A stretch of 64,000 nucleotides of DNA, from positions 1,744,388 through 1,808,387 of the forward strand of contig RPFO01000296.1 in NCBI GenBank assembly GCA_009746045.1. Direction: 5' to 3'. A program made the translations under genes and the position numbers. Under the pieces are notes generated by a model. It searched no databases. It was not told the origin of the DNA and saw only the letters and a list, made by a program, of their open reading frames with translations. Below are positions 12,301 to 41,886 of the stretch, in pieces; the stretch's first letter is position 1, and every line of letters begins with the position of its first letter. This DNA comes from Mesostigma viride (Eukaryota; Streptophyta; Mesostigmatophyceae; Mesostigmatales; Mesostigmataceae).

Positions 12301-13021
12301 ATGGGCTATTGGGTAATGCTTGTGCCCCATACAGGTGGTGGCCGCATGGGTAATGCTGGTGCTTGTTTTCTTGACCGTTTGCTGCCGCTGTTGCCGGCGC
12401 CGCGGTTCATGGAATCCACCTGCGCAGAGCGAGTGTGGCATGACACCGCCATCGCAAACGGTTCGGGTGTCGCGGCTCACTTTTGCACATGCGGTCGGTT
12501 GAGCAGGGATGCCACCGCGGCTTGCATATCAACGAGACAACCAGCGCAGGCCAGAAATCTGGAGCATATGCTCTCCTTAGCCCTTGTTGTTAAGATGATG
12601 TCCGTGACGAGCCCACCCGGAAGGTGACCATCCGATGGATGGGATGGTGGTGACCTGAAGAAAGTTGGTGAGAGTTTTTGCACGGAAACTTTATGATGTG
12701 GCAAAGGTTTTTGCACGGAAACTTTATGATGTGGCAAAGGTTTTTGCACGGAAACTTTATGATGTGGCAAAGTGACCCCAACCCGGGGGGGCACCCTCGC
12801 GAAGCGTTGCACCAGTTTGGTGTTTGACCAACCAGCGGCAGGCCTGCAGGCACTGATAGGCTATTCAATAAAACCGAATAATGTCCTTTTCCCTAGTAGT
12901 ACTATAAGGCTTTGACTGCGTCATGTGGGTACCTTCAACCCTTTTACAAACAAAAACGAGAAAAGGGAGGGCGCGCTAGTTTCTCTCGTACTGCCTCAAG
13001 TGGGCAGGCCACAGAGTCCTA
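9357..13021. other. Intergenic region with minisatellites, no gene recognised
   Basis: Visible arrays are GCGATCCCCTTGCATCC units (10195-10375, three copies, period about 61), GAGTTGTTCCGTACGCCC units (11453-11600, four copies, period 41), CTGGCCTGCGCTGGCTGTC units (11789-11915, period 52), and GTTTTTGCACGGAAAC units (12674-12772, three copies, period 33). About 128 bases at 12893-13020 resemble 43556-43685. I see no protein with recognisable domains. Confidence 0.6.
11757..11820 (+). repeat. Dispersed repeat CTCGAGCTACCATGGTCCGG
   Basis: A segment containing CCATGGTCCGGACTCTCC and TCTGGCCTGCGCTGG recurs at 52561-52630 on the plus strand. A piece appears in reverse at about 12520-12565 (CCAGCGCAGGCCAGAAATCT). 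It is a dispersed family of unknown type. Confidence 0.7.
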
Positions 13022-14056
13022 GTGGAAGGGGCTATAAACGCACTTGAGGGGGCCCACTTGTCTTCCTTGGTTGACCAACCTGCTAGCATGGCTGGTAAAG
13101 GCGGACAATTATCTGGATGTAAATTATGCCAGCATTATTATGCCGGGTTGGAGATTAGTGTCAAAACCGAGGCGACGGTGATTGGGGCCTCCAGTAAACC
13201 ACCGCTGCCGCGCCTGCTCGACGGGACGGAGGTCCCGTTCCGCGACCGCTTCAAGCTGTTGGGGAGCTGGCTTCCTGACACTGCCGACGATGTGGACACC
13301 CGCATCGGCCTTGCCTGGACCAAGCTCCGTTCGCTCACACCCTACTGGCGCTCGAAGGGCCTGGGCGAGCACCGCAAGCGCATGCTCTTCAAGGTCCTCG
13401 TCCTCACGGTGCTCACGTATGGCGCCGAGGCGTGGACCATCCCACCCAAACTGGCAGCTAGGCTAGACGGCACGGTTTACAGGATGCTCCGACAGGTCCT
13501 TAACGTAGGTTTTTCCGAGCATCCGTCATCAGAGTCTTTGTATCATGGCATGCCTCGTGTTTCGGACGAGATTAGGCAGTGTAGGATAGCATTTGTAGGA
13601 CACCTTGCCCGCACCAGCCAGGTCGACACCACCCTTGGTCTGGCCGGCCCCCAGCGGCTTGGCCAGCCAGGGCAGCACATTCTGACCTGGCCTGGCCCCG
13701 AGGGCATTCCCAAAAGGGTAGGGAAACCTGTCACGAACTACGTTCAGATGTTGCTGGACGACCTAGTGGTCCCAGCCCAGTTTGAGCACCGCATCCACTC
13801 TCTCTCCCGTCTTTGGACTGCCGTGCAGGACAAGACGCGGTGGAAGAAGATTGTCAAGGCGCACACGCCCGACCCTGTGGGCAAGCCACCTCCCCCCAAG
13901 CGGAGGAGGCGTTTTGATGAGTAGTGCAGTTAGGATTTTCTAGATAGAGTTAGGATAGTTCGATCACGCGGCTTCCTCCACCCCATCCATCATGAAATAT
14001 GTGCTACATGACCTCCCCACGGAGGCATGTTATAATTTAATTTAATTTTTTTTTAA
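13022..14056 (+). mobile_element. LINE family A, 5'-truncated: ORF2 C-terminus and 3' end
   Basis: An open frame to 13924 encodes the region downstream of the reverse-transcriptase catalytic core: SVKTEATVIG, FRDRFKLLGSWLPDTADDVD, LTVLTYGAEAWTI, RIAFVGHLART and a basic end PPPPKRRRRFDE. YGAEAW-type motifs are typical of LINE ORF2 thumb regions. The 3' part carries TATGTGCTACATG, a CCTCC-CCAC-GGAGG hairpin and a TTTAA-type tail (14030-14056). The YADD core is absent, so this is a dead fragment. A fuller copy of the family is at 56767-61845. Confidence 0.88.
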
Positions 14057-14330
14057 TCCACTCTCTCTCCCGTCGATCTTTGGACTGCCATGCAGGACAA
14101 GACGCGGTGGAAGAAGATTGTCAAGGCGCACATGCCCGACCCTGTGGGCAAGCCACCTCCCCCCAAGCGGAGGAGGCGTTTTGATGAGTAGTGTAGTTAG
14201 GATTTTCTAGATAGCTTAGAGTTAGGATAGTTCGATCACGCGGCTTCCTCCCATCCATCATGGAATATGTGCTACATGACCTCCCCACGGAGGCATGTTA
14301 TAATTTAATTTAATTTAATTTATTTATTAT
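14057..14330 (+). mobile_element. Second LINE family A 3' end
   Basis: This repeats 13795-14046 closely: the last 37 codons of ORF2, the untranslated end, the hairpin CCTCC-CCAC-GGAGG and a tail of TTTAA units. It directly follows the previous tail, so two 3' ends stand in tandem. Confidence 0.88.
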
Positions 14331-14424
14331 GCCCTTCCGCGCATTGTAGTTACTACGTGCAGCATTTCCCATTGTTTGGAAATCTGCCATCTTTAGTTTG
14401 AGTATATATACTGATCAGAATATA

Positions 14425-14808
14425 CGCTTGGCTGATTTCGATAGTACCGGCTACGCCCCCTTCTACTAAAAAGAAGGATTCAGCCGTGTTCAGCCCGTCT
14501 CACGGTGCGAGACTGAACAAGTCTCGCGTGCAGACACGTGTGTAGTACTCCTACACACAGATCTCGAGTGATTTATCTAGTACCAAATCCGAAAGGCTTG
14601 CATCACTCCCCGGACAGGAGAACTTTTGCGGATGACTGTAGGTGTAAGTTGGCGATGCCATGGTATCCGGAGACGTCCGTCCTATAGTCAGCAAAATTGG
14701 TGCGAGAGGTCCCCAGTTCGATTCCGGTCGGATTCATTTGCAGATCGCGTTTTCCGCGTTTTCCGCGGCCTGGCACTGAACGCAAAGGTTTTCACCTTTG
14801 CGGAGTGT
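14425..14808 (+). mobile_element. SINE-like insertion with tRNA-like segment
   Basis: The insert is bounded by the 14-base direct repeat CTGATCAGAATATA (14411-14424 and 14809-14822), a target-site duplication. Inside, 14676-14732 has a 7-base terminal pairing with one mismatch (TCCGTCC/GGTCGGA). It also has TGCGAGAGGT and AGTTCGATTCC, which resemble the 3' half and B box of a tRNA, perhaps tRNA-Ala. The anticodon arm is not intact. A hairpin CGCAAAGG...CCTTTGCG sits at 14780-14802. Confidence 0.6.
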
Positions 14809-15245
14809 CTGATCAGAATATACTGGAAAGTATTAGCCACTCTGCAGTTTCACAAAAATGCGTCAAGGCCTGGCAAAAAGTATCACTCTGACAATCCGGA
14901 AAAAACTTTGAGGTGGGGGGAGGCGGGGCAGGCCGCCGGATCTGGCATTACCGGGGCCATGCCGGGGCTCATTCATTCATTCTGTAGGCATCTTCACATC
15001 AACTCGAGGGTGCTCCGCAAGCCGTTTTGTCAGCCTGGGTAATTTACGGAGGCGGTTTACCTCCGTCACTGACCTCGTTGGATCACGGGTGGGTCAGCGC
15101 AGGGCTAGCCGGCCGCCGAGTCACTACAATCGTTGTCCTCAGCATCAAGCCGTAAGGTGCATTCTTAGTACTAGTTGATAGTGGAAAATAACATTCCGCA
15201 GGCCACATCCCGTTTGCTTGCGAAGAAGCGCAAATTATCTGGATG

Positions 15246-15405
15246 AATGGACGGACAGACGGACGGACGGACGGACGGACGGACGGACGGACGGACGGAC
15301 GGACGGACGGACGGACGGACGGACGGACGGACGGACGGACGGACGGACGGACGGACGGACGGACGGACGGACGGACGGACGGACGGACGGACGGACGGAC
15401 GGACG
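15246..15405 (+). repeat. (GGAC)n tetranucleotide tract
   Basis: About 160 bases of nearly pure GGAC units. It encodes long Arg/Thr/Asp/Gly or Ser/Val/Arg/Pro repeats in several frames, none meaningful. It abuts a LINE C-terminal fragment on its right. Confidence 0.97.
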
Positions 15406-15707
15406 GGGTTTGGCAATGGTTACTGGGTATCGGGGCAATGAAAGTGGATTGGTCAATTACTTCACCACCGTACCCCCGCCCTGTCACCGTCGGTCTCTAC
15501 GGTCGTCTTCGGTATCGATGTGACACGGGAAGCGAGCCGCACGGCCAACCGGATCAGATGGCCTGGGTATGGCTTCGTACGACGATGCTCCACACCATTT
15601 GGCGAGCCGTACGCAACGAGACCGTCTTCAAATTACGTTCCGAGTACACTATAATAGAGGGGGCGTTGGTGGTCCGCCGGTTTATATCCTCATGGGTATC
15701 TGGCCAT

Positions 15708-15869
15708 TAAAATTAAAATTAAATTAAATTAAATTATAACATGCCTCCGTTGGGGGATCATGTAGCACATATTCCTTGCTGGATGGGTGGGGTGGAAGGA
15801 GCCGCGTAATCGAACTAACCTAACTCTAATCTAGCTAGTCTAGAAAAGTCCTAACTACCCTACTCATCT
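15708..15869 (-). mobile_element. LINE family A 3' end (first of two), minus strand
   Basis: A 162-base fragment in reverse orientation, starting with the A/T tail and the hairpin word CCTCCGTTGGGGG. It is bounded by TATCTGGCCAT at 15697-15707 and 15870-15880. It corresponds to the end of the family at 13900-14050. Confidence 0.85.
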
Positions 15870-15880
15870 TATCTGGCCAT

Positions 15881-16036
15881 TAAAATTAAATTAAATTAAA
15901 TTATAACATGCCTCCGTGGGGAGGTCATGTAGCACATATTTCATTATGGATGGGGTGGAGGAAGCCGCGTGATCGAACTATCCTAACTCTATCTAGAAAA
16001 TCCTAACTACACTACTCATCAAAACGCCTCCTCCGC
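15881..16036 (-). mobile_element. LINE family A 3' end (second of two), minus strand
   Basis: A 156-base fragment of the same 3' end, ending in the reverse of the codons for RRRRFDE. It is bounded by TATCTGGCCAT at 15870-15880 and 16037-16047. It shares its left target repeat with the first insert. Confidence 0.85.
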
Positions 16037-16465
16037 TATCTGGCCATGCGTCGGTCATATCATCGGCATTGCCGCTCCTCATGACGACGGAATTTGGAGC
16101 ATCCAGCGCTTCACACGCCCCTTGGAGGCCCTCCTGTCGTACTATCTACAGCTGCTCTGATGTTTCAACTCTTGGATACTTGGCTTTGAAGTAAGCCTAG
16201 GCCGGCTGCGGGGTCCCGTTGGTCGGTTACTGTAGTGCGTAGTAGGACTACTGCTTATGTAGGGGTGTAGTAATTAGTGATGCTTTTAGATAGAAGTTGT
16301 AGGTAGCTGATGTAGATAGATTAGACCGGTAGGACTGTTTGCATCCATCCATCCATCCATCCATCCATCCTCCGTGACTCCCCAACGGGAGCACGAGTCT
16401 AATTAATTAATTAATTAATTAATTAATTAATTAATTAATTAATTAATTAATTAATTAATTAATTA

Positions 16466-17215
16466 TGTGGGGGTCAAGTCCTTTTCTCACCTGTTTGCCA
16501 CCGGCCCGCGTAAAAGGTCGGACCAGCCTATGGAACCCTGTCGGTATACCGGCGCGCGAATAAACTCAACTCCGTCAACTCAACTCAACTCAACTCGTGA
16601 CGACAGAACTGAACTACACACTGAAAGCCGTGGGACCTCGGCTGCAAGGCCCTCCAGCATTAGCCGGTGACTATGTCCCAAGCCCGCCCATCGGACGGCC
16701 GGGAAACAGTTTCATGAACTCATGGGGATGCCAATAAGGTCTTGCCGGACGATGATACATCTTCCGTCGGTACAATGCCTGGCCCTACCGGCCGTCGGTA
16801 GGCCGGGGGGTGACCATGATGGTGGCCGGGTCGCCGGGCGCAAGGTGGGCGAAGCGATGACCTTATCATTAATGCGGGCAACCCTTGGAAATTAGGTCTA
16901 ACTAGGCTTTTGGCTTTTCTGGCATCCCTCGGTGGAAATAAATAACACCCATTTCCCCGGGAAATTGTTGAGGTCCCCGCACTTGCATGTAGTCGGCACT
17001 CAGCACGCCGCAGTGCTGAGTTGAGTTGACAGCGCGGAGAGCCGACAGAGTTGAGTCAGTTGACACATATGACTCGAACAGTTTTCTTCCCAAAACTTCG
17101 GTGAAGTTGCGAGGCCGGTGGTATCAATTCCTGATACTAAATCTATCCGGCCCTCGGCCACTATAGATCTCTGCTGCCCTTGGGCGGCGTGGGAAACAAC
17201 AACAACAACAACAAC
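16466..17215 (+). mobile_element. Retroelement-like fragment ending in (CAA)n
   Basis: After the (TTAA)n tail comes unrelated sequence with TCAACTCAACTCAACTC (16573-16597). Its reverse, GAGTTGAGTTGAC, appears at about 17018. The stretch ends in GGGAAACAACAACAACAACA (17190-17213). A (CAA)n end suggests another non-LTR element. No coding region is recognisable. Confidence 0.4.
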
Positions 17216-17525
17216 TAAATCTATGTGGCGGTTACCTCATGGCCGGCAATAGCTAACTCGCTAGCTGCTGACATGCTCGCTCCGACGACTTCCGTCAGTC
17301 AGGAGTTGGAAGCCTTCACTATCGTTATGCCTTCGGCAGTTAACGGGGTTTTAGTCAACATGCCAGCACCATCGCCAAAAACCCGGCCACTACCGCTCTG
17401 CTATCACACCTTTGTGTGCTGGTAGCCACCATTTTGTAACAGTAAGCCCACGATGCGAGCTAGCAAAGTTTGCTGATATATTTGCAGTTAGTGTGTTTAT
17501 ATATCGCCAGGTCGGCATTGCACAA

Positions 17526-35977
<18,452 letters not shown>

Positions 35978-35994
<17 letters not shown>

Positions 35995-36075
35995 ATGGGC
36001 ATGGGCTGGTTACAGACCAAGAGGCTTCAACGGGCACGGGCTGGTAACAGACCAAGAGGCTTGACTTGGCACGGT
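35978..36075 (+). repeat. Triplicated stop-codon region of IPO11
   Basis: CCAAGAGGCTTGAATGGGCA (with the stop TGA) is followed by near copies from about 36014 and 36050, a period of about 36. The unit includes GGGCTGGTTACAGA. The second copy reads CTTCAA and has lost the stop. Confidence 0.9.
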
Positions 36076-36463
36076 CAGGCACATGTCATTAGGCTAGACG
36101 GGGCTAGCTTCCTACCCTTTAATTTGAACATGTCGAGGGCCCACGTAACGCTGCTACGTGTTAAGTAATTAATGAACTAATTTATTAGTTAATTAATTAA
36201 TATTGAGGGCTGGTTCGGGTACTGGTAATCAGGCGGCAATAAATAATTACTTGAGCCGTGTGTCGAATAGGCCGTTTACTTACATTAACCCGTGTTTTTT
36301 TAATTAGAACGCGATATATCGCGTTGTAAGATTTTTTTAGAACGCGTATAGCACCTAAGGAAAATTTTTTTTCATGGTCATGTATATACTTTCCTGAAAG
36401 CCCATAAATCAAAGGATTTTTTGAGCTACTCAGACCTACAAAATGCTTATTCATTAGAGAGAT

Positions 36464-38424
36464 TCGGGGTTCTTTGAACGGAGTTTCTTCTATACGTGAA
36501 TGCGGGAACAAGGGGCCGCTGGATGAGCGGCTTATAGGTCGTAGTGTTTACTCGTAGCTGTTTGGCTAGAGCTTTTGTGATTAGTAGATGCAATATAGTG
36601 CATGGTTGAAAAATGAATTAAATAAAATGTGCGTTCCGCGCTTGGGTTGATTATACCCGGGCGGAACGGGGCGTGAGGTGCAGTGCCCCTGAAAAGAACA
36701 ACCTACGCATTATTTAATACTAGCCGTGCAGATTCGGGATATTCTACCCCCGGTCTGTACGGTTAGCGTCTTACTAGCATCCACTAAACATAAGGGTTTA
36801 ATGACGTCAGTTAGCTAGGGATAAGGGAGGTTTTGCGACTAAAAGCCGCTCTGGCTGGTTTTGTCGGCCTCTTTCTTTGCTCGTTGTCGTTGCGGCGGCA
36901 GCCGCAGCTATGGGTGCTGCGGAGCAAAATCCCAAAAGCACTGGTTGCACTGGCCACTTGGCCAGTGGTGAGACTTCCAGTTGTTAACCGGCCAGGCGTA
37001 GTTCCTCGCTCGGTTAACTAAAAGAAAAGGAAATGATTACCTCCGGTCCGCACCTTTTCCCCAGCTTGGGGTCTTTGGTGGGCCGGATGCCGTGACAGGT
37101 GCTCAACTGTCGCTTGGTCGGCCCAGTGCGCGAGCTGGTGCTCCGTACCTGGGGATGCTTGCACCCCGGGTTGGAGCCGGATGGCTGGCACTGGCGACCC
37201 GTGTCTCGGTCCGCGGCCTGCGGCTTTTTCTTCGGAAATTGCTGCTGGCCAGCAAACTTTGCAATTGCCTTCCGCCGAGGGGGGGTGGTTGGGGCTGGGG
37301 ACGGCGATGGGAAAAGCGCCTAAGCTAGAAATTTTTTCCCCACGCATAGAAACCTCGGGGGGAATGCGGTCTTGGCTGAACGGACTCTCGTTCAGCCAGG
37401 TGCCTGGGGCTGTGGCCTCGGGCATCCGGGCTGGCGGGGCCTGGGCTAGGTCCACGTTTTTTCTCGAAGCACCCCGGGTCTATGGGGAGACGGCCATAGC
37501 GGTACCGACTCGGGGCCCCGAGAGGGGTCATGATAGGCTGGCCGTGCGCAATCGCAGTGCAAATGCGCTGGGCCTTTTTGGGCCTGGCCATGCATCCACA
37601 GCCGCCGGGCACACGCCTCCCGATGTGGGGGGGCTCCCGTTTTGCGGCAGGGCGGTCACTTGTGACAACGAGCAAGGTGGAGTGCGGCTTCAAGGGAAAG
37701 CCAGGGCGGGGGTGATTGGGCAACGTACTTCATGAAGGGCCTTGAACGGCGTGCCTCCGGGCATGTCAATTAGTGTCACATGTATGCTTCCACTTATTGT
37801 TTTAATGAAGATGCTGGTTTTTGTGGGAGCTACGTGGGACATGAATCGGGGTTCTTTGAACGGAGTTTCTTCTATACGTGAATGCGGGAACAAGGGGCCG
37901 CTGGATGAGCGGCTTATAGGTCGTAGTGTTTACTCGTAGCTGTTTGGCTAGAGCTTTTGTGATTAGTAGATGCAATATAGTGCATGGTTGAAAAATGAAT
38001 TAAATAAAATGTGCGTTCCGCGCTTGGGTTGATTATACCCGGGCGGAACGGGGCGTGAGGTGCAGTGCCCCTGAAAAGAACAACCTACGCATTATTTAAT
38101 ACTAGCCGTGCAGATTCGGGATATTCTACCCCCGGTCTGTACGGTTAGCGTCTTACTAGCATCCACTAAACATAAGGGTTTAATGACGTCAGTTAGCTAG
38201 GGATAAGGGAGGTTTTGCGACTAAAAGCCGCTCTGGCTGGTTTTGTCGGCCTCTTTCTTTGCTCCCCACCCACCCACCCGTGTCTTGGTTGCCTCTAGGG
38301 CAACGTACTTCATGAAGGGCCTTGAACGGCGTGCCTCCGGGCATGTCAATTAGTGTCACATGTATGCTTCCACTTATTGTTTTAATGAAGATGCTGGTTT
38401 TTGTGGGAGCTACGTGGGACATGA
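36464..38424 (+). repeat. Tandem unit B-X-A-B-x-A
   Basis: Block B (36464-36886, about 420 bases, with GTTCCGCGC...GCGGAAC hairpin) recurs at 37850-38264. Block A (37718-37846) recurs at 38298-38424. The first unit has an 830-base GC-rich core X (36887-37717) between B and A; the second has 33 bases. X is open for over 100 codons on both strands (for example 37181-37735 plus and 37325-37723 minus), but neither product is recognisable. Confidence 0.85.
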
Positions 38425-39033
38425 AACACTGGTTTGAATACAGGGGGGTCTGACCATGACCGCGATTTCTTGACCCTAGGTCACAAGTCATGTGCTTATT
38501 CACAAATGGTTCATGAAAAAAATCTGGCTTCTTGCACGAGCTATGGGCAACATATGCAGGCTCTGTGAAACAAAACTCAGGCCCATTGGGCCACTGGAGC
38601 TATTTTTCATTAGCATCACAATTACAACGCAGTACAACGCAGTGGGAAACATGAGAGCCCTTGACAACATTACGCAACGACCCGAGCCCCATAAACGGGG
38701 CCATAGTGAGCTTGGAGGGTCAAAACGTTGAACATAGGCGTTGTATAAGTTATACAGCATCAAACATGCATCAAACATCATGACTGGATGACTGAATCAG
38801 GCAGCCATAGCCAAAGCATCATCCACTCTCACAACGTGTTGAGCACATGCCTCGTGGGAATGGAGGTGCTGGGTTTTCATTCCATAACGCGTGCAATACT
38901 GAAAGAAAGAGGCACGTGTAATGCAAGGCTTGGATAGGTTGAGTGATCCATGAGCTTACATGCAGGCAAAGATGACGCTGGAATGCATGCTAGCAAATGG
39001 TGGCAAGATGCCAACAACACATGATTATACACC

Positions 39034-40740
39034 ATGATTATTCCTGCCTCGCCCTCAGCCTCGCCTGAGCCAAAACGCAGCCGCCCAACCGAACCGAGCT
39101 GGTCTGAGCGCGACTTTGACGTTGACGGGTTATTTTCCACCTTCGACGAAGCCAGACCCAGCTATTTCGACATGCCACCCATCAAGATACTGGAGCTCGT
39201 GTTTTATGGGTCATACGCCTCCCTTTTCGACCTGTGCAAGCGCCTTCAAAGCCATAGCCGCCTCCGCACTGGACCTGACGGCCGGTTTTCAATCCGACAA
39301 CATGCTGAGAACCTGGCCCGCTGGTCTCGCCCCCGTCTTCAGCTCGCCGCCCTCTTTTCCATCCTTCAGCGCTGTATCACGGACCTCTGGACCCCCTCCC
39401 CCTTGACCGAATCCACCTTCCTCCTCCACCTCCAAGAAACCATCTCACAGCACGTGACGCCCCTAGCTGCAGATGTGGCAGCTGTGGGTCGCACGCTGGC
39501 TGCTGAGCTCCCCACCATCCCCACCGCCACCGCCACCCTCCTCGCCTCCACCCCCCCCCCTCCGCCTCCACCGACTCCATCACCGCCCAGCTCCGCGACA
39601 TTGACCAACGTCTTAAGGATAATGCCATCGCTATCGAGGTCCTGCAGAACACCGCGGGCCTCACCGCCCAGGCGGTGAAGGACATTGCCGCCAAGCCAGC
39701 CTCTGCTGGCCTGGCCGGCGATGCTCCTCCCATCACGACCTGGGCGGACATGCTTAAGCAGCACACCACCTCCACCACCTCCGCCGTCGCAGCCCAGCTC
39801 CAGCGGCAGACGCTTGACCTCCGTGAGGAGGCCGAGCTTGCCAAGCGCAGCCTTAACGTCATTGTCAAGAACCTCGACATGGAGGAAGGTGAGAATTCCG
39901 AGAAGCTTGCACGTGCGTTTGAGAGAGAAATTCTTAGTCGCATGGGCCTTACTGGTGAGATCGACCTGGTCGCCCACCGCCTTCCCCGCGCGCGGGGTAA
40001 GGCAGGGCCGCCCCCGCTCCTTCTCACCTTTAAGACCCCGGCGGACAAGATTTCTTTTCTCCGACGCCGCAAGCGGCTCGAGAAGACTCTCTTCACCCTT
40101 GACGACGACTTGACCCTGGCGCAGCAACAACGCCCGACGGGAGCTATGGCCGACCTACCTCCAGCTCCGGCAGAGCAAGGCGGGGCAGCCGGTGTACTGG
40201 AAGGGGGCGGCCATCTACGTCGGCCACAAGCCCTGGCAGGCGACCCCCGCGGCCCCAACGACTCCAGACGCCCCAGCTTAGGGGACTACAGCAGTATAGT
40301 AGTGTAGAACAGATAGACCGTGGCCATGTACATGTACGCCTCCTAGAGGCACTATCCTAGCTAGCTAAGCCACACGCTTTATTTAATCATGTACATGTGT
40401 GCCTATGATGTGCCACACTCCAGATGATGCCTAGCTTTATTTAGTTATGTTGTGCCCATGCAGGGAGTAACTCTCTGCTGAGACGCCATGCCCTAGCCTT
40501 TTTGTATAGCTATGCTGATCTTCCCCCCCATGACAGGCTCCCCCTTCGCTGGGCATAGCTTGAAGATCATGGGGATGCAAGTGCCCTGGTGCACCTAGAG
40601 CAAGGGTCCTTTACATCCCCACCCTTGCAGGAAGTAGCTTAGGATGTATGATAGGCCATATGCCCCCTCTCAAGGGCTATGTGCTACATATACTCCCAAC
40701 GGAGTTATGTTACAATTCAATTCAATTCAATTCAATTATG
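39034..40740 (+). mobile_element. ORF1-only LINE relic (family C)
   Basis: Two frames joined by a shift near 39600-39675 encode one ORF1-type protein. It has an N-terminal helical region, a coiled-coil-like stretch (LQRQTLDLREEAELAKRSLN), then an RRM-like part VIVKNLDMEEGEN, HRLPRARGKAGPPPLLLTF, and TLDDDLTLAQQQ. This resembles nucleic-acid-binding ORF1 proteins of L1-type elements. About 430 bases later come TATGTGCTACATA, the hairpin ACTCC-CAAC-GGAGT and a (CAATT)n tail at 40715-40738. No ORF2 lies between. Confidence 0.75.
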
Positions 40741-41886
40741 GGCACCCAGCTGATCTTCTTGCACAATCAACGCAGTATAAACCATCAACATCTAATCCTC
40801 ACGATATATGCACGGCTTGACGACGTATACAGCACCTAAATACTGCACAACTGCAACCTGCTATGGCTGACATGCAAGCAACGTCGAGTAGGATGGCGGT
40901 CTTAGAGAGGCTGGGCAGAGGTCGGTAGAAATAAGTGGAAAACTGGCAGAAACTAGGTAGAAACACGATATACTTACGCATGCAAGCACTATTGAGCCGG
41001 TGGCAGAGGCCATTTCCAGGAAAATACAGCATACCGTAGCAATAGCCACGGTCACGCCTTATACGCTATTTGCAGGCACCATCATGCCCGGAGCTAACCA
41101 ATAAAAGTCTGCACAAATCTCGGTTTAGCCGAGAGTCCGGGCGTTCGGAATGAATAAACATGTGTTAAGAAGTCGAAACACCATGGAAATACCAAGCATG
41201 GTGCCGCAGCAGACCCGAGTCTTGACGTAATAATATGTATGCCGGTTTCCAGGGTTTCCGCATGAAAGTTGGGTGAGAAACTGGAAAAAACTACGTTTCC
41301 TTTGCCCCAGTACCTCAACAAACTCGTAGAAACCTAATTATCAACCTTTGAACGCATCATCATGGTCGTGCTACCCAACAGCCACTGAAATTCGCGCGAA
41401 AACTGGCGAGATCTACCTGCCGCCATCGCCGTCGTCTTCACCTTCGTCCCGCGAATATGCCTGATTTCAGTGGTACATATTGGTTTGCAGCTGTCACAAA
41501 AAAAATACCAAAAATACCAGGATTTTTTCTTGAATTCTATGAGATGTTTCTGACCTATCTTGAAAGTTTCAGACCAAAAATCGCATGTTTAATAGGTTTG
41601 CCACGTGTCAGATTACAACGCGATACATCGCGTTCTAACCCTACAACGCGATGTATCGCGTTGTAAAAAAACACGGGTTAAGTGAAACGACTATGCTATT
41701 ACTTTTGGTCAACCCGCGCCATTGGTCATCGCCACCTTCAACGCCCGCGCGCTCCAGCCCGACGCTGACCGCTGTCACTGCCTGCGCAGTGACGACCGTC
41801 AGTGCCATCGAGTCTTCAATCTTATTGGCCGGTTTCTGTATCGACAATAACATCGCCAGTCCTGGGAATCCAAGAACACCGGCACA

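Larger units (their letters stand above)
15480..16465 (+). mobile_element. LINE C-terminal fragment with family B 3' end, interrupted
   Basis: Bases 15480-15707 encode MAWVWLRTTMLHTIWRAVRN and end in FISSWVSGH. The same kind of C-terminal segment occurs on the minus strand at 62852-63184. The frame resumes at 16048 after two small LINE insertions. The 3' end has GACCGGTAGGACTGTTTGC, (CATC)n, the hairpin CTCCC-CAAC-GGGAG and a (TTAA)n tail at 16401-16465. The same 3' end is found at 55497-55540 and about 58600-58703. Confidence 0.75.
36285..41681. mobile_element. Candidate piggyBac-type element, 5.4 kb, no transposase seen
   Basis: The left end reads TTAA then CCCGTGTTTTTTT; the right end is its exact reverse followed by TTAA. 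That is a 13-base perfect terminal inverted repeat between TTAA duplications, the signature of piggyBac elements. Just inside lies the palindrome AACGCGATATATCGCGTT (36308-36325). On the right it occurs twice with one change (41617-41634 and 41645-41662). The interior holds a tandem 36464-38424 unit and a LINE relic, but no DDE transposase I recognise, so it is probably non-autonomous. Confidence 0.7.

Noticed and set aside
14676-14732. A functional tRNA gene
   Set aside because: Only 57 bases with weak T-stem pairing and no intact anticodon arm. It is better explained as part of a SINE.
15083-15487. Ser-Val-Arg-Pro repeat protein
   Set aside because: Translation of (GGAC)n with no other support.
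17412-17525. Upstream in-frame start for importin-11
   Set aside because: The extra 38 residues match nothing in the family, whose proteins start near the ATG at 17526.
37325-37723. A minus-strand protein gene in the GC-rich core
   Set aside because: Open on both strands and without a motif I can name. It is noted within the tandem unit rather than called as a gene.
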